Shown here: positions 42,222-50,971 of the stretch, piece after piece | How positions within the stretch are numbered: position 1 is the first letter of the stretch | Layout: each line of letters starts with the position of its first letter | Assembly: GCF_003952185.1 (NCBI RefSeq) | Contig: NZ_RXFS01000006.1 | Coordinates: forward strand, 1-64,000 | Direction of reading: 5' to 3' | From: Variovorax sp. 679 | Lineage (GTDB): Bacteria; Pseudomonadota; Gammaproteobacteria; Burkholderiales; Burkholderiaceae_C | Length of the DNA: 64,000 nucleotides | Translations under genes and position numbers: made by a program | The notes under the pieces: model-generated | What the model was told of the DNA's origin: nothing | Seen by the model: the letters and a program-made list of their open reading frames with translations, nothing else | Database searches by the model: none

Positions 42222-43592
42222 ATGCGCACGCTCTTCGTGCCGCTGGCCGTCTTGGCCATGGCGGCGCCCCCGGCTTTTTCGCAGGTCGCCCAGGCCTCCG
42301 CCGGTTCCCGATATTCACAACCCGCGCAACCCGCGCAACCGGCGCAACCGGCGCAATCCGGCCCGGCCGCCCGCGTGCTGGAGCCGGCCGGCCCGCTGAC
42401 GCTGCGCAATGCCGTCTCGATGGCGCTGCAGGCCAACCCCGGCCTGTCTTCCGCATTGCGCGAGCAGGAGGCCACCGAGGCCGCCATCGTCCAGGCCGGC
42501 GCCTGGCCCAACCCCACGCTCGGCGCGCAGCTCGAAGACCTGCGCCGCGACAACCGCACCACCACGCTGCAGCTGAGCCAGCCCATCGAGCTGGGCGGCA
42601 AGCGCACGGCCCGGGTGACGGCGGCCGAGCGCGCCCGCGACCAGGCCACGTCGGCGCTGGCCGGTCGCCGCGCCGAGATCCGCGCGGCCACCGTCACCGC
42701 CTTTTTCGACGTGCTGACCGCGCAGGAGCGCCTGCGGCTCGCGCAGGACTCCGTGGGCCTCGCGCAGACGGCCACGCGCGCGGCGACCAACCGTGTTGCG
42801 GCCGGCAAGGTATCGCCTCTGGAGGAAACCAAGGCGCGCGTGGCCGAGGCAGGCATCCGGGTCGAGCTCATGCAGGCCGAGGGCACGCTGCGTTCGGCGC
42901 GCCAGCAGCTGGCCGCGCTGTGGGGCAACCCGGCGCCGCGCTTCACGCAGGTGGATGGCGCGGTCGACCAGCTGCCGGCGATGGCTTCGGCGCAGGACGT
43001 GGCCAGCCGCATGGCCGAGGCGCCGGTGGTGCGGCAGGCGAGGCTCGAGGTCGAGCGGCGCAAGGCGCTGTCCGACCTAGAGCGGGCCCGCCGCATTCCC
43101 GACGTGACCGTCTCGCTCGGCGCCAAGCGCGTGCCGGCCTCCGATGGCGAGACCAGCAGCAGCCGGCGCAACCAGGTGGTTGTCGGCCTCTCCGTGCCGC
43201 TGCCGATCTTCGACACCAATCGGGGCAACGTCGCCGAGGCGCTGAGTCGCGAGGAAAAGGCGCGCGACGACCTCGCCGTTGCCGAGCTGCAGCTGGGCAC
43301 CGACGTGGCCCAGGCCACCGAGCGCCTGCGCTCGGCGCATGCCACTGCAGAGACGCTGCAGCGGGACGCGCTGCCTGGTGCCGAGAGCGCCTACAAGGCC
43401 GCCACCAAGGGCTTCGAGCTCGGCAAGTTCAGCTTCCTCGAAGCGCTCGATGCGCAGCGCACGCTGTTCCAGGTGCGCGCGCAATACCTGCTCGCGCTGG
43501 CCGACGCGCACCGCGCGGCCGGCGACCTCGACCGGCTGCTGGGCAACGAAGGCGACGAAATCTCTCCCGCGGCGGCGCCCGTCGCGCGCTGA
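42222..43592 (+). CDS. czcC: CzcC outer-membrane efflux protein
   Basis: A 456-residue TolC-family outer-membrane protein. The signal peptide (LFVPLAVLAMAAPPAFS) is followed by an Ala-Gln-Pro repeat linker encoded by four 9-bp DNA repeats. Two TolC repeats follow: LTLRNAVSMALQANPGLSSA near residue 60 and the matching C-terminal half. It is the outer-membrane duct of the CzcCBA tripartite pump for Co/Zn/Cd. CzcB follows after 26 bases. Confidence 0.93.
   Translation: MRTLFVPLAVLAMAAPPAFSQVAQASAGSRYSQPAQPAQPAQPAQSGPAARVLEPAGPLTLRNAVSMALQANPGLSSALREQEATEAAIVQAGAWPNPTLGAQLEDLRRDNRTTTLQLSQPIELGGKRTARVTAAERARDQATSALAGRRAEIRAATVTAFFDVLTAQERLRLAQDSVGLAQTATRAATNRVAAGKVSPLEETKARVAEAGIRVELMQAEGTLRSARQQLAALWGNPAPRFTQVDGAVDQLPAMASAQDVASRMAEAPVVRQARLEVERRKALSDLERARRIPDVTVSLGAKRVPASDGETSSSRRNQVVVGLSVPLPIFDTNRGNVAEALSREEKARDDLAVAELQLGTDVAQATERLRSAHATAETLQRDALPGAESAYKAATKGFELGKFSFLEALDAQRTLFQVRAQYLLALADAHRAAGDLDRLLGNEGDEISPAAAPVAR
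42318..42353 (+). repeat. Four 9-bp tandem repeats inside czcC
   Basis: Units CAACCCGCG x2 then CAACCGGCG x2 encode (Gln-Pro-Ala)n directly after the signal peptide. Slippage would change linker length in frame without breaking the gene. Confidence 0.8.
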
Positions 43593-43618
43593 AAAGCAAG
43601 CAAGGAATTCCACAGATC

Positions 43619-45019
43619 ATGAACACAGAAGAACGCAAGACCTTCGCCGAGCGTGTCGGCAAGAAGCAGTTGATCGCCATCGCGGCCGTGCTCGTGCTCG
43701 GCGTGGGGGCCGGCGCGATGATCCTGCGCACATCGCCCGCCAAGCCCGAGGCGGCCGGCCATTCGGAGGCTGCCGGCCATGGCGACGGCGAGCACCACGA
43801 GGAAGAGGGTGGCAAGCAAGGCAAGGAAGAGGGCAAGGACCACGACCACAGCCATGGCGAAGCCAAGGGCCATGCCGACAACGAGCACCACGAGGAAGGC
43901 AAGGGCAAGGAAGAAGCCAAGGAGACGGGCGGCGAAAAGACCGCGGCGGCGGATGCGGCGAAGAAGGAGTCCGCTGCGCACAAGGAAGACGAGGAGAAGA
44001 TCGCCTTCACCGACGAGCAGATCAAGACTTCCGACATCGCCATCGAGAACGCCGGCCCCGCGCGCATCAAGCTGTCGCTGCAGCTGCCCGGCGAGATCAA
44101 GTTCAACGAAGACCGCACGGCCCACGTGGTGCCGCGCGTGGCGGGCGTGGTCGACAGCGTGTCGGCCAACCTCGGCCAGCAGGTCAAGCGCGGCGAAGTG
44201 CTCGCGGTGCTGTCGAGCCCGGGGCTTTCCGAGCAGCGCAGCGGGTTGCAGTCGGCGCAGCGCCGGCTGGAGCTGGCCCGCTCCACCTACGAGCGCGAGA
44301 AGAAGCTGTGGGAGGAAAAGATCTCGCCGCAGCAGGACTACCTGCAGGCCCAGCAGGCCATGCAGGAAGCGCAGATCGCGGTGGCCAACGCCAACCAGAA
44401 GCTGCTGGCGCTGGGCGCCACGCCCGGCTCGTCGGCACTGGGCCGCTACGAGCTGCGCGCGCCCTTCGACGGCATGGTGGTCGAAAAGCACATCTCGCTC
44501 GGCGAATCGGTGGGCGAGGCCGTCAACGTCTTCACCATCTCCGACCTGTCGACCGTGTGGGCCGAGATCAGCGTGGCCGCCAACAACCTGAACCTGGTGC
44601 GCATCGGCGAGCAGGTGAAGATCCGCTCCAGCGCCTTCGACCAGACTGCCACCGGCAAGGTCTCGTACGTGGGCTCGCTGATCGGTGCGCAGACGCGCAC
44701 TGCCACCGCGCGCGTCACGCTGACCAATCCGCAGGGCATCTGGCGCCCGGGCCTCTTCGTGAACGTCGAGCTGGTGGCCTCCGAGACGGAGGCGCCCGTG
44801 ACCGTCGCGGCCGATGCGGTGCAGACCGTGGAAGAGAAGCCCACCGTGTTCCTGCGCGTGCCCGGCGGCTTCCTGCCGCAGCATGTTCAGACCGGACGCA
44901 GCGACGGCAAGCGCATCGAGATCGTCGGCGGGCTGAAGCCCGGCGCGGCCTATGCCGCCAGCGGCAGCTTCGTCGTGAAGTCGCAGCAGGGCAAGAGCTC
45001 GGCCACGCACACCCACTGA
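43619..45019 (+). CDS. czcB: CzcB membrane-fusion protein with His/Glu-rich periplasmic segment
   Basis: A 466-residue RND adaptor. An N-terminal anchor (IAAVLVLGVGAGAMIL) is followed by about 90 residues rich in His, Glu, Lys and Gly (for example DHDHSHGEAKGHADNEHHEE), which may bind zinc. The fold core begins at IAFTDEQIKTSDIAIENAG, with barrel-sandwich halves VVPRVAGVVDSVSANLGQQV and YELRAPFDGMVVEKHISLGE flanking a coiled hairpin. It ends in THTH. It links CzcA to CzcC. Confidence 0.94.
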   Translation: MNTEERKTFAERVGKKQLIAIAAVLVLGVGAGAMILRTSPAKPEAAGHSEAAGHGDGEHHEEEGGKQGKEEGKDHDHSHGEAKGHADNEHHEEGKGKEEAKETGGEKTAAADAAKKESAAHKEDEEKIAFTDEQIKTSDIAIENAGPARIKLSLQLPGEIKFNEDRTAHVVPRVAGVVDSVSANLGQQVKRGEVLAVLSSPGLSEQRSGLQSAQRRLELARSTYEREKKLWEEKISPQQDYLQAQQAMQEAQIAVANANQKLLALGATPGSSALGRYELRAPFDGMVVEKHISLGESVGEAVNVFTISDLSTVWAEISVAANNLNLVRIGEQVKIRSSAFDQTATGKVSYVGSLIGAQTRTATARVTLTNPQGIWRPGLFVNVELVASETEAPVTVAADAVQTVEEKPTVFLRVPGGFLPQHVQTGRSDGKRIEIVGGLKPGAAYAASGSFVVKSQQGKSSATHTH

Positions 45020-45029
45020 GGAAGCCCGC

Positions 45030-48000
45030 ATGTTCGAACGAATCATCCGCTTCTCCATCGAGCAGCGCTGGCTGGTCCTGCTCGCCGTGTTCGGCATGGC
45101 GGCGCTCGGCATCTTCAGCTACCAGAAGCTGCCCATCGACGCCGTGCCCGACATCACCAACGTGCAGGTGCAGATCAACACCGCCGCGCCCGGCTACTCC
45201 CCGCTGGAGACCGAGCAGCGCGTGACCTACCCGATCGAGACCGTCATGGCCGGCTTGCCGGGCCTGCAGCAGACGCGTTCGCTGTCGCGCTACGGCCTCT
45301 CGCAGGTCACGGTGATCTTCAAGGACGGCACCGACATCTACTTCGCGCGGCAGCTCGTCAACGAGCGCATACAGTCCGCGCGGGAGAGCATGCCCCGCGG
45401 CATCTCGCCGGCGATAGGGCCGATTTCCACCGGCCTGGGCGAGATCTACCTCTGGACCGTCGAGGCCGAGGATGGCGCGAAGAAGGCCGACGGCAAGCCG
45501 TACTCGCCCACCGACCTGCGCGAGATACAGGACTGGATCATCAAGCCGCAGCTGCGCAACGTGCCGGGCGTGACAGAGATCAACTCCATCGGCGGCTTCG
45601 CCAAGGAGTTCCAGATCGCACCCGACCCGGCCAAGCTGCTGGCCCACGGCCTGACCATGGGCGACATCGTGCTCGCGCTGGAGCGCAACAACGCCAACGT
45701 AGGCGCGGGCTACATCGAGAAGCGCGGCGAGCAGTACCTCATTCGCGCGCCGGGGCAGGTGAAGTCGGCCGAGGACATCGGCAACGTCATCCTGGGCAAC
45801 GCCAACGGCATTCCGCTGCGCGTGCAGGACGTGGCCGAGGTCGGCATCGGCAAGGAGCTGCGCACGGGCGCGGCCACCGACAACGGGCGCGAAGTGGTGC
45901 TGGGCACGGTGTTCATGCTGATCGGCGAGAACAGCCGCACCGTGTCGCAGGCCGTCGATAAAAAGATGCAGGAAATCAACCGCACGCTGCCCGCCGGCGT
46001 GAAGGCGGTGACGGTGTACGACCGCACGGTGCTGGTCGACAAGGCCATCGCCACGGTGAAGAAGAACCTGTTCGAGGGCGCGGTGCTGGTCATCGCGATC
46101 CTGTTCCTGTTCCTGGGCAACATCCGCGCGGCCATCATCACCGCGCTGGTGATCCCGCTGTCGATGCTCTTCACCTTCACCGGCATGGTGAACCAGAAGG
46201 TCAGCGCCAACCTCATGAGCCTTGGCGCTCTGGACTTCGGCATCATCATCGACGGTGCGGTGGTGATCGTGGAGAACTGCGTGCGAAGGCTGGCCCACGC
46301 GCAGGCCCACAAGGGCCGTCCGCTGACGCGCAGCGAGCGCTTCCACGAAGTGTTCGCGGCCTCGCAGGAGGCGCGCCGGCCGCTGTTGTTCGGCCAGCTG
46401 ATCATCATGATCGTGTACCTGCCGATCTTTGCGCTCACGGGCGTCGAGGGCAAGCTGTTCCACCCGATGGCTTTCACCGTGGTGATCGCGCTGCTGGGCG
46501 CGATGATCCTGTCGATCACCTTCATCCCGGCGGCAGTGGCGCTGTTCATCGGCAACAAGGTCAGCGAGAAGGAAAACCGCCTGATGGCATGGGCCAAGCG
46601 CGGCTACGAGCCGCTGCTGGCGCGCGTCATGTCCGCCAAGCCGCTGGTCATCACCTTCGCGGCCGTTGCGGTGGTGCTGTCGGGCCTGCTGGCCACGCGG
46701 CTGGGCACCGAGTTCGTGCCGAGCCTGAGCGAAGGCGACTTCGCCATCCAGGCGCTGCGCATTCCGGGCACCAGCCTCACGCAGTCGGTCGAGATGCAGA
46801 AGCAGCTCGAAAGCACGCTGAAGGCGAAGTTTCCGGAGATCGAGCGCGTGTTCGCGCGCACCGGCACGGCCGAGATCGCTTCGGACCCGATGCCGCCGAA
46901 CATCTCCGACGGCTACATCATGCTCAAGCCCGAGAGCGAATGGCCCAAGCCGCGCCGCACGCGCGCCGAGGTGCTCGCGGCGGTGCAGGAAGAAGTCGAG
47001 AAGCTGCCGGGCAACAACTACGAGTTCTCGCAGCCCATCCAGCTGCGCTTCAACGAGCTGATCTCGGGCGTGCGCAGCGACGTGGCGGTGAAGATCTTCG
47101 GCGATGACATGGACGTGCTGAACAAGACGGCGGCGGAAGTGTCCGGCGTGCTGGGCAAGATCGCCGGCGCGGCCGAGGTGAAGGTCGAGCAGACCACCGG
47201 CCTGCCGATGCTCACCGTGAACATCGACCGCAGCAAGACCGCGCGCTACGGCCTCAACGTGGGCGACGTGCAGGACGCGATCTCGGCCGCCGTCGGTGGG
47301 CGCGAGGCAGGCACGCTGTTCGACGGCGACCGGCGCTTCGACATCATCGTGCGCCTGCCCGAGAACCTGCGCACCGACCTCGAAGCGATCAAGCGACTGC
47401 CCGTGGCCCTGCCCAAGGGTGCGGGCGCCGAAGGACTGCGCACCAGCTTCATCCCGCTGGGCGAGGTGGCCACGCTCGACATCGCACCGGGCCCCAACCA
47501 GGTGAGCCGCGAGGACGGAAAGCGCCGCATCGTGGTCAGCGCCAACGTTCGCGGCCGCGACCTGGGCTCCTTCGTGGCCGAGGCTGAAGATGCCATGCGC
47601 AACGTGAAGATCCCCACCGGCTACTGGACCGTGTGGGGCGGGCAGTATGAGAACCTCGCCTCGGCCACGCAGCGGCTGCAGATCGTGGTGCCGGTGTCGC
47701 TGCTGCTGGTGTTCACGCTGCTGTTCGCGATGTTCGGCAACATCAAGGACGGCCTGCTGGTGTTCACCGGCATTCCGTTCGCGCTCACGGGCGGCATCGT
47801 GGCGCTGTGGATGCGCGGCATTCCGCTGTCGATCTCGGCGGCGGTGGGCTTCATCGCGCTGTCGGGCGTGGCGGTGCTCAACGGGCTGGTGATGATCTCG
47901 TTCATCCGCAACCTGCGCGAGGGCGGCCTGCCGCTGGACGAAGCGATACGGGAAGGCGCGCTCACGCGCCTGCGGCCGGTGCTGATGACGGCGCTGGTCG

Positions 48001-48251
48001 CATCGCTGGGCTTCGTGCCGATGGCCATCGCCACCGGCACAGGCGCCGAGGTGCAGCGGCCGCTGGCCACGGTGGTGATCGGCGGTATCCTGTCGTCCAC
48101 CGCGCTGACGCTGCTGGTGCTCCCGCTGCTCTACCGCATCGCGCACCGTCGCGACGAAGACGAAGTGGAGGAGCCGGGCAAGGAGCAGCAGAGCCACGGC
48201 GCGCCGCTCGATCCTTCAGATCCTTCACTCCGGGGTTCCCATGGCACATGA
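45030..48251 (+). CDS. czcA: CzcA, Co/Zn/Cd RND efflux pump
   Basis: A 1073-residue inner-membrane RND pump. TM4 reads LDFGIIIDGAVVIVEN with Asp402, Asp408 and Glu415. Both the motif and the numbering match the proton-relay/metal residues of Cupriavidus CzcA and define the Zn/Co/Cd (HME-1) branch. The two periplasmic halves each follow a membrane helix (N-terminus FSIEQRWLVLLAVFGMAALG). It takes divalent cations from periplasm or cytoplasm and exports them through CzcB and CzcC. It overlaps czcD by 11 bases. Confidence 0.96.
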   Translation: MFERIIRFSIEQRWLVLLAVFGMAALGIFSYQKLPIDAVPDITNVQVQINTAAPGYSPLETEQRVTYPIETVMAGLPGLQQTRSLSRYGLSQVTVIFKDGTDIYFARQLVNERIQSARESMPRGISPAIGPISTGLGEIYLWTVEAEDGAKKADGKPYSPTDLREIQDWIIKPQLRNVPGVTEINSIGGFAKEFQIAPDPAKLLAHGLTMGDIVLALERNNANVGAGYIEKRGEQYLIRAPGQVKSAEDIGNVILGNANGIPLRVQDVAEVGIGKELRTGAATDNGREVVLGTVFMLIGENSRTVSQAVDKKMQEINRTLPAGVKAVTVYDRTVLVDKAIATVKKNLFEGAVLVIAILFLFLGNIRAAIITALVIPLSMLFTFTGMVNQKVSANLMSLGALDFGIIIDGAVVIVENCVRRLAHAQAHKGRPLTRSERFHEVFAASQEARRPLLFGQLIIMIVYLPIFALTGVEGKLFHPMAFTVVIALLGAMILSITFIPAAVALFIGNKVSEKENRLMAWAKRGYEPLLARVMSAKPLVITFAAVAVVLSGLLATRLGTEFVPSLSEGDFAIQALRIPGTSLTQSVEMQKQLESTLKAKFPEIERVFARTGTAEIASDPMPPNISDGYIMLKPESEWPKPRRTRAEVLAAVQEEVEKLPGNNYEFSQPIQLRFNELISGVRSDVAVKIFGDDMDVLNKTAAEVSGVLGKIAGAAEVKVEQTTGLPMLTVNIDRSKTARYGLNVGDVQDAISAAVGGREAGTLFDGDRRFDIIVRLPENLRTDLEAIKRLPVALPKGAGAEGLRTSFIPLGEVATLDIAPGPNQVSREDGKRRIVVSANVRGRDLGSFVAEAEDAMRNVKIPTGYWTVWGGQYENLASATQRLQIVVPVSLLLVFTLLFAMFGNIKDGLLVFTGIPFALTGGIVALWMRGIPLSISAAVGFIALSGVAVLNGLVMISFIRNLREGGLPLDEAIREGALTRLRPVLMTALVASLGFVPMAIATGTGAEVQRPLATVVIGGILSSTALTLLVLPLLYRIAHRRDEDEVEEPGKEQQSHGAPLDPSDPSLRGSHGT

Positions 48252-49152
48252 GCATTCGCACGCCACCGGCGGCAACGAGAAGGCACTGCGCTGGGCGCTG
48301 CTGCTGACTTCGGTCTATCTCGTCGCCGAGGTGGTGGGCGGGCTGGTGTCGGGCAGCCTCGCGCTGCTGTCCGATGCCGCGCACATGTTCACCGACACGG
48401 TGGCGCTGGCGATCTCGCTGGCCGCCATCTGGATCGGCAAGCGGCCGGCCGACAGACGGCGCACCTTCGGCTACTACCGCTTCGAGATCCTGGCGGCGGT
48501 GTTGAATGCGGTGCTGCTGTTCTTCGTGGCGATCTACGTGCTGTACGAGGCCTACCGGCGCATTTCGGCGCCGGCCGAGATCCAGTCGACCATGATGCTG
48601 CTGGTGGCCACCGGCGGGCTGATCGTCAACCTCATCGGCATGCGGCTGCTGGCCTCCGGCAAGGACGAGAGCCTCAACGTGAAGGGCGCGTACCTGGAGG
48701 TGTGGGCCGACATGCTGGGCTCGGTGGGCGTGATCGTCGGGGCCATCGTGATCCGCTACACGGGCTGGGGCTGGGTCGATTCGGTGATCGCCGTGGCCAT
48801 CGGTTTGTGGGTGCTGCCGCGCACCTGGCGCCTTTTGCGCGAGAGCCTCAACGTGCTGCTCGAAGGCGTGCCCGACGAGGTGGACCTGCCCGCCGTCGAA
48901 GGCGCGCTCCTGGGCAGCGAAGGCGTCGCGAGCCTGCACGACCTGCATGTGTGGGCGCTGTCCAGCGGCAAGGTGAGCCTGAGCGTGCACGTGGTGTGCA
49001 CGCCGGAGACCGGCGACATGGCGCCTTTGACGCAACAGTTGCGCGCGATGCTGGCCGAGCGCTTCGACATCCACCACTCGACCGTGCAGGTCGAGCGGGT
49101 GCCCTGCGAGCAGGCTGCGGACAGCCACGGGTTCGGACCGACCCCGGCCTGA
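48241..49152 (+). CDS. czcD: CzcD-type cation diffusion facilitator
   Basis: A 303-residue CDF exporter with six membrane helices and a cytoplasmic C-terminal domain. Helix 2 holds Asp45-x2-His48-x3-Asp52 (SDAAHMFTD). Helix 5 holds EVWADMLGS, where the usual first His is replaced by Glu. The C-terminal domain includes SLHDLHVWALSSGKVSLSVH. It moves Zn/Co/Cd from cytoplasm to periplasm for CzcCBA. It is the last gene of the czc operon. Confidence 0.94.
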   Translation: MAHEHSHATGGNEKALRWALLLTSVYLVAEVVGGLVSGSLALLSDAAHMFTDTVALAISLAAIWIGKRPADRRRTFGYYRFEILAAVLNAVLLFFVAIYVLYEAYRRISAPAEIQSTMMLLVATGGLIVNLIGMRLLASGKDESLNVKGAYLEVWADMLGSVGVIVGAIVIRYTGWGWVDSVIAVAIGLWVLPRTWRLLRESLNVLLEGVPDEVDLPAVEGALLGSEGVASLHDLHVWALSSGKVSLSVHVVCTPETGDMAPLTQQLRAMLAERFDIHHSTVQVERVPCEQAADSHGFGPTPA

Positions 49153-49234
49153 GTCCGAACCCCGAGGGGGAGGGGCGCTGCGGTCGCGCGGCGCCGATGT
49201 CGGACAATCTGCGCGATTCAAGACACGCAGATCG

Positions 49235-49615
49235 ATGAGCAGCCACTCCAAGTCTTCTTCCGCATCGACCCGAACGGCCGAGGCTCGCGAGCCCAGGCGG
49301 CGCGCGATCCATGGAGGATCGTCCTCGCGGGCGCCCATGGCGTTCGACATCGGCGCGGTTGCGGCGCCTGCTGTGCCCCAGGTCCGGACCCGGACATGGC
49401 GCTCGACGGTGGTGGGTGCGGCGATCGGCTTCGGCATCGTGCTGGCGTTTGCCATGAAGTGGCTCATGAACTACCAGATCGACAGCGCGCAGGAACGCCA
49501 CGAGCAGCAGAAGGCGATGCGCGCGGCCGCCGTACGCTGCTACGACCTGGCGTCGAACGCGGCGATCAATGCCTGCCTGAAGGACGTGGAAGCCAAGGGG
49601 CACCAAGCCCCGTAG
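49235..49615 (+). CDS. Hypothetical single-span membrane protein, 126 aa
   Basis: A 126-residue protein. A Ser/Arg-rich, probably disordered N-terminus precedes one membrane helix at about residues 58-77 (STVVGAAIGFGIVLAFAMKW) and a short C-terminal domain with two Cys (VRCYDLASNAAINACLKDVE). No family is recognised. It lies 82 bases after czcD and ends 9 bases before the convergent mog gene. Confidence 0.6.
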   Translation: MSSHSKSSSASTRTAEAREPRRRAIHGGSSSRAPMAFDIGAVAAPAVPQVRTRTWRSTVVGAAIGFGIVLAFAMKWLMNYQIDSAQERHEQQKAMRAAAVRCYDLASNAAINACLKDVEAKGHQAP

Positions 49616-49624
49616 AGGGCAGTT

Positions 49625-50221
49625 TCAGCGGGCGCGGATGGCCGACTTCGGCCGGAATGCCTTGCAGACCGAGTCGTCGGTCTCCAGATAAGGCCCGCCG
49701 ATCAGGTCGATGCAATAGGGCACGGCCGCGAAGATGCCCGGCACCACCTGCACGCCTTCGGTGTCCTTCAGCCCCTCGAGCGTCTCGGCGATCGATTTGG
49801 GCTGACCGGGCAGGTTGATGATGAGGCTCCTGTCGCGGATCACCGCCACCTGCCGCGAGAGGATCGCAGTGGGCACGAAGCGCAGGCTGATCTGGCGCAT
49901 CTGCTCGCCGAAGCCCGGCATTTCCTTGTGCGCCACGGCCAGCGTGGCTTCGGGCGTCACGTCGCGCAGGGCGGGGCCGGTGCCGCCGGTAGTCAGCACC
50001 AGCGAGCAGCCGGCGTCGACCAGCTCGATCAGCGTGGCGCTGATGCGCTCCGCCTCGTCGGGGATGAGGCGGGGTTCGAACTCGATGGGGTTCTTCAGCG
50101 CCCGGCCGAGCCATTCTTTCAGCGAGGGCAGGCCCTTGTCCTCGTAGGTGCCGCTGGAGGCGCGGTCGCTGATGGAGACGATGCCGATGCGGACCGGATC
50201 GAACGCACCTTCGCCGCTCAT
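49625..50221 (-). CDS. mog: Molybdopterin adenylyltransferase Mog
   Basis: A 198-residue MogA/MoaB-fold enzyme that adenylylates molybdopterin before molybdenum insertion. Motifs are RIGIVSISDRASSGTYEDKG at the N-terminus, LTTGGTGPALRDVTPEATLA in the centre, and INLPGQPKSIAETLEGL near the C-terminus. ATG 50221 overlaps the darP stop region by 4 bases, so the two are coupled. Confidence 0.92.
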   Translation of the reverse strand: MSGEGAFDPVRIGIVSISDRASSGTYEDKGLPSLKEWLGRALKNPIEFEPRLIPDEAERISATLIELVDAGCSLVLTTGGTGPALRDVTPEATLAVAHKEMPGFGEQMRQISLRFVPTAILSRQVAVIRDRSLIINLPGQPKSIAETLEGLKDTEGVQVVPGIFAAVPYCIDLIGGPYLETDDSVCKAFRPKSAIRAR

Positions 50222-50874
50222 GCGTCTTCTTCCCGGTCTTGAGCGGCTGCGGCCGCTGCGTGGTCGGCGCCGCCGTGCACCGCCAGTTGGGCGCGCACCA
50301 GCTGGAACACCTCGCGGTAGGCCTTGCCCTGGCGCGGCGCTTCGCCGGCTGGGCCGGCCTTCATGTCCTTGCGGGCCTGCCGCACCAGGGCGCGCAGCTG
50401 CTGGGAGTCGGTGGCGGGATGGGTTTCGATCCAGCCGCCGAGGGCGTCGTCGTCGGCAATCAGCCGGTCGCGCCAGCGCTCGGCCTCGTGCAGGGCGGCG
50501 ACTTCGGCCGCGGGCACGGTGTTCTGCTCGGACAGGGCCTGTTTCACGGCTTCGAGCACCTCGGGCTCCAGCTTGCGCATGAGCTTGCCGACGAACTGCA
50601 TCTGGCGGCGCTTGCCCTCGAAATTGGTGATGCGCTTGGCTTCGGCGATGGCCTCGACCAGCTTCTCGTCGAGCTGGAGCGCGTCGAACAGGCCGGCGCG
50701 CAGCGTGAGCAGCTCGGCGCCCAGCTTCTGCAGTTCTTCGCTTTCGCGCTTGAGATCGGTGCGGCTGGCGTCGTCGGAGCCCTTGAGCTCGCGCTTGAGC
50801 TCGAGGTCGAGCTCGCTGCCTTCGGCCACGAAATGGCCGCGGACGTAATAGCCTTTTTTGGGTTTGCGGGACAT
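50218..50874 (-). CDS. darP: DarP (YjgA), ribosome-associated protein
   Basis: A 218-residue YjgA/DarP family protein, a 50S assembly factor. Family landmarks are RESEELQKLGAELLTLRAGL, EAIAEAKRITNFEGKRRQMQ and FVGKLMRKLEP. The Ala-rich C-terminal tail is variable. The ATG at 50874 (MSRKPKKGYYVRG) is chosen over an open extension to 50955 that overlaps the divergent pmbA promoter. The divergent darP-pmbA layout is common in betaproteobacteria. Confidence 0.92.
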   Translation of the reverse strand: MSRKPKKGYYVRGHFVAEGSELDLELKRELKGSDDASRTDLKRESEELQKLGAELLTLRAGLFDALQLDEKLVEAIAEAKRITNFEGKRRQMQFVGKLMRKLEPEVLEAVKQALSEQNTVPAAEVAALHEAERWRDRLIADDDALGGWIETHPATDSQQLRALVRQARKDMKAGPAGEAPRQGKAYREVFQLVRAQLAVHGGADHAAAAAAQDREEDA

Positions 50875-50971
50875 GGGATGGATTCTGGGCCGCGCCGTGC
50901 AGCGTTGCAACGCGCGGCGGGAAGCTGGGGGGAAAACCGGAAATGGGGGGCGCAAGTATCATAGCCACCAC

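Noticed and set aside
42318..42353. Possible CRISPR or phase-variation repeat
   Set aside because: Units are 9 bp, contiguous and in frame. There are no spacers, and copy changes would not switch the gene off.
44715..48197. A 1160-codon open frame on the minus strand across czcB/czcA
   Set aside because: It is antisense to strongly supported czc genes, is His/Arg/Gln-rich without domain pattern, and arises from the high GC and codon bias of the plus strand.
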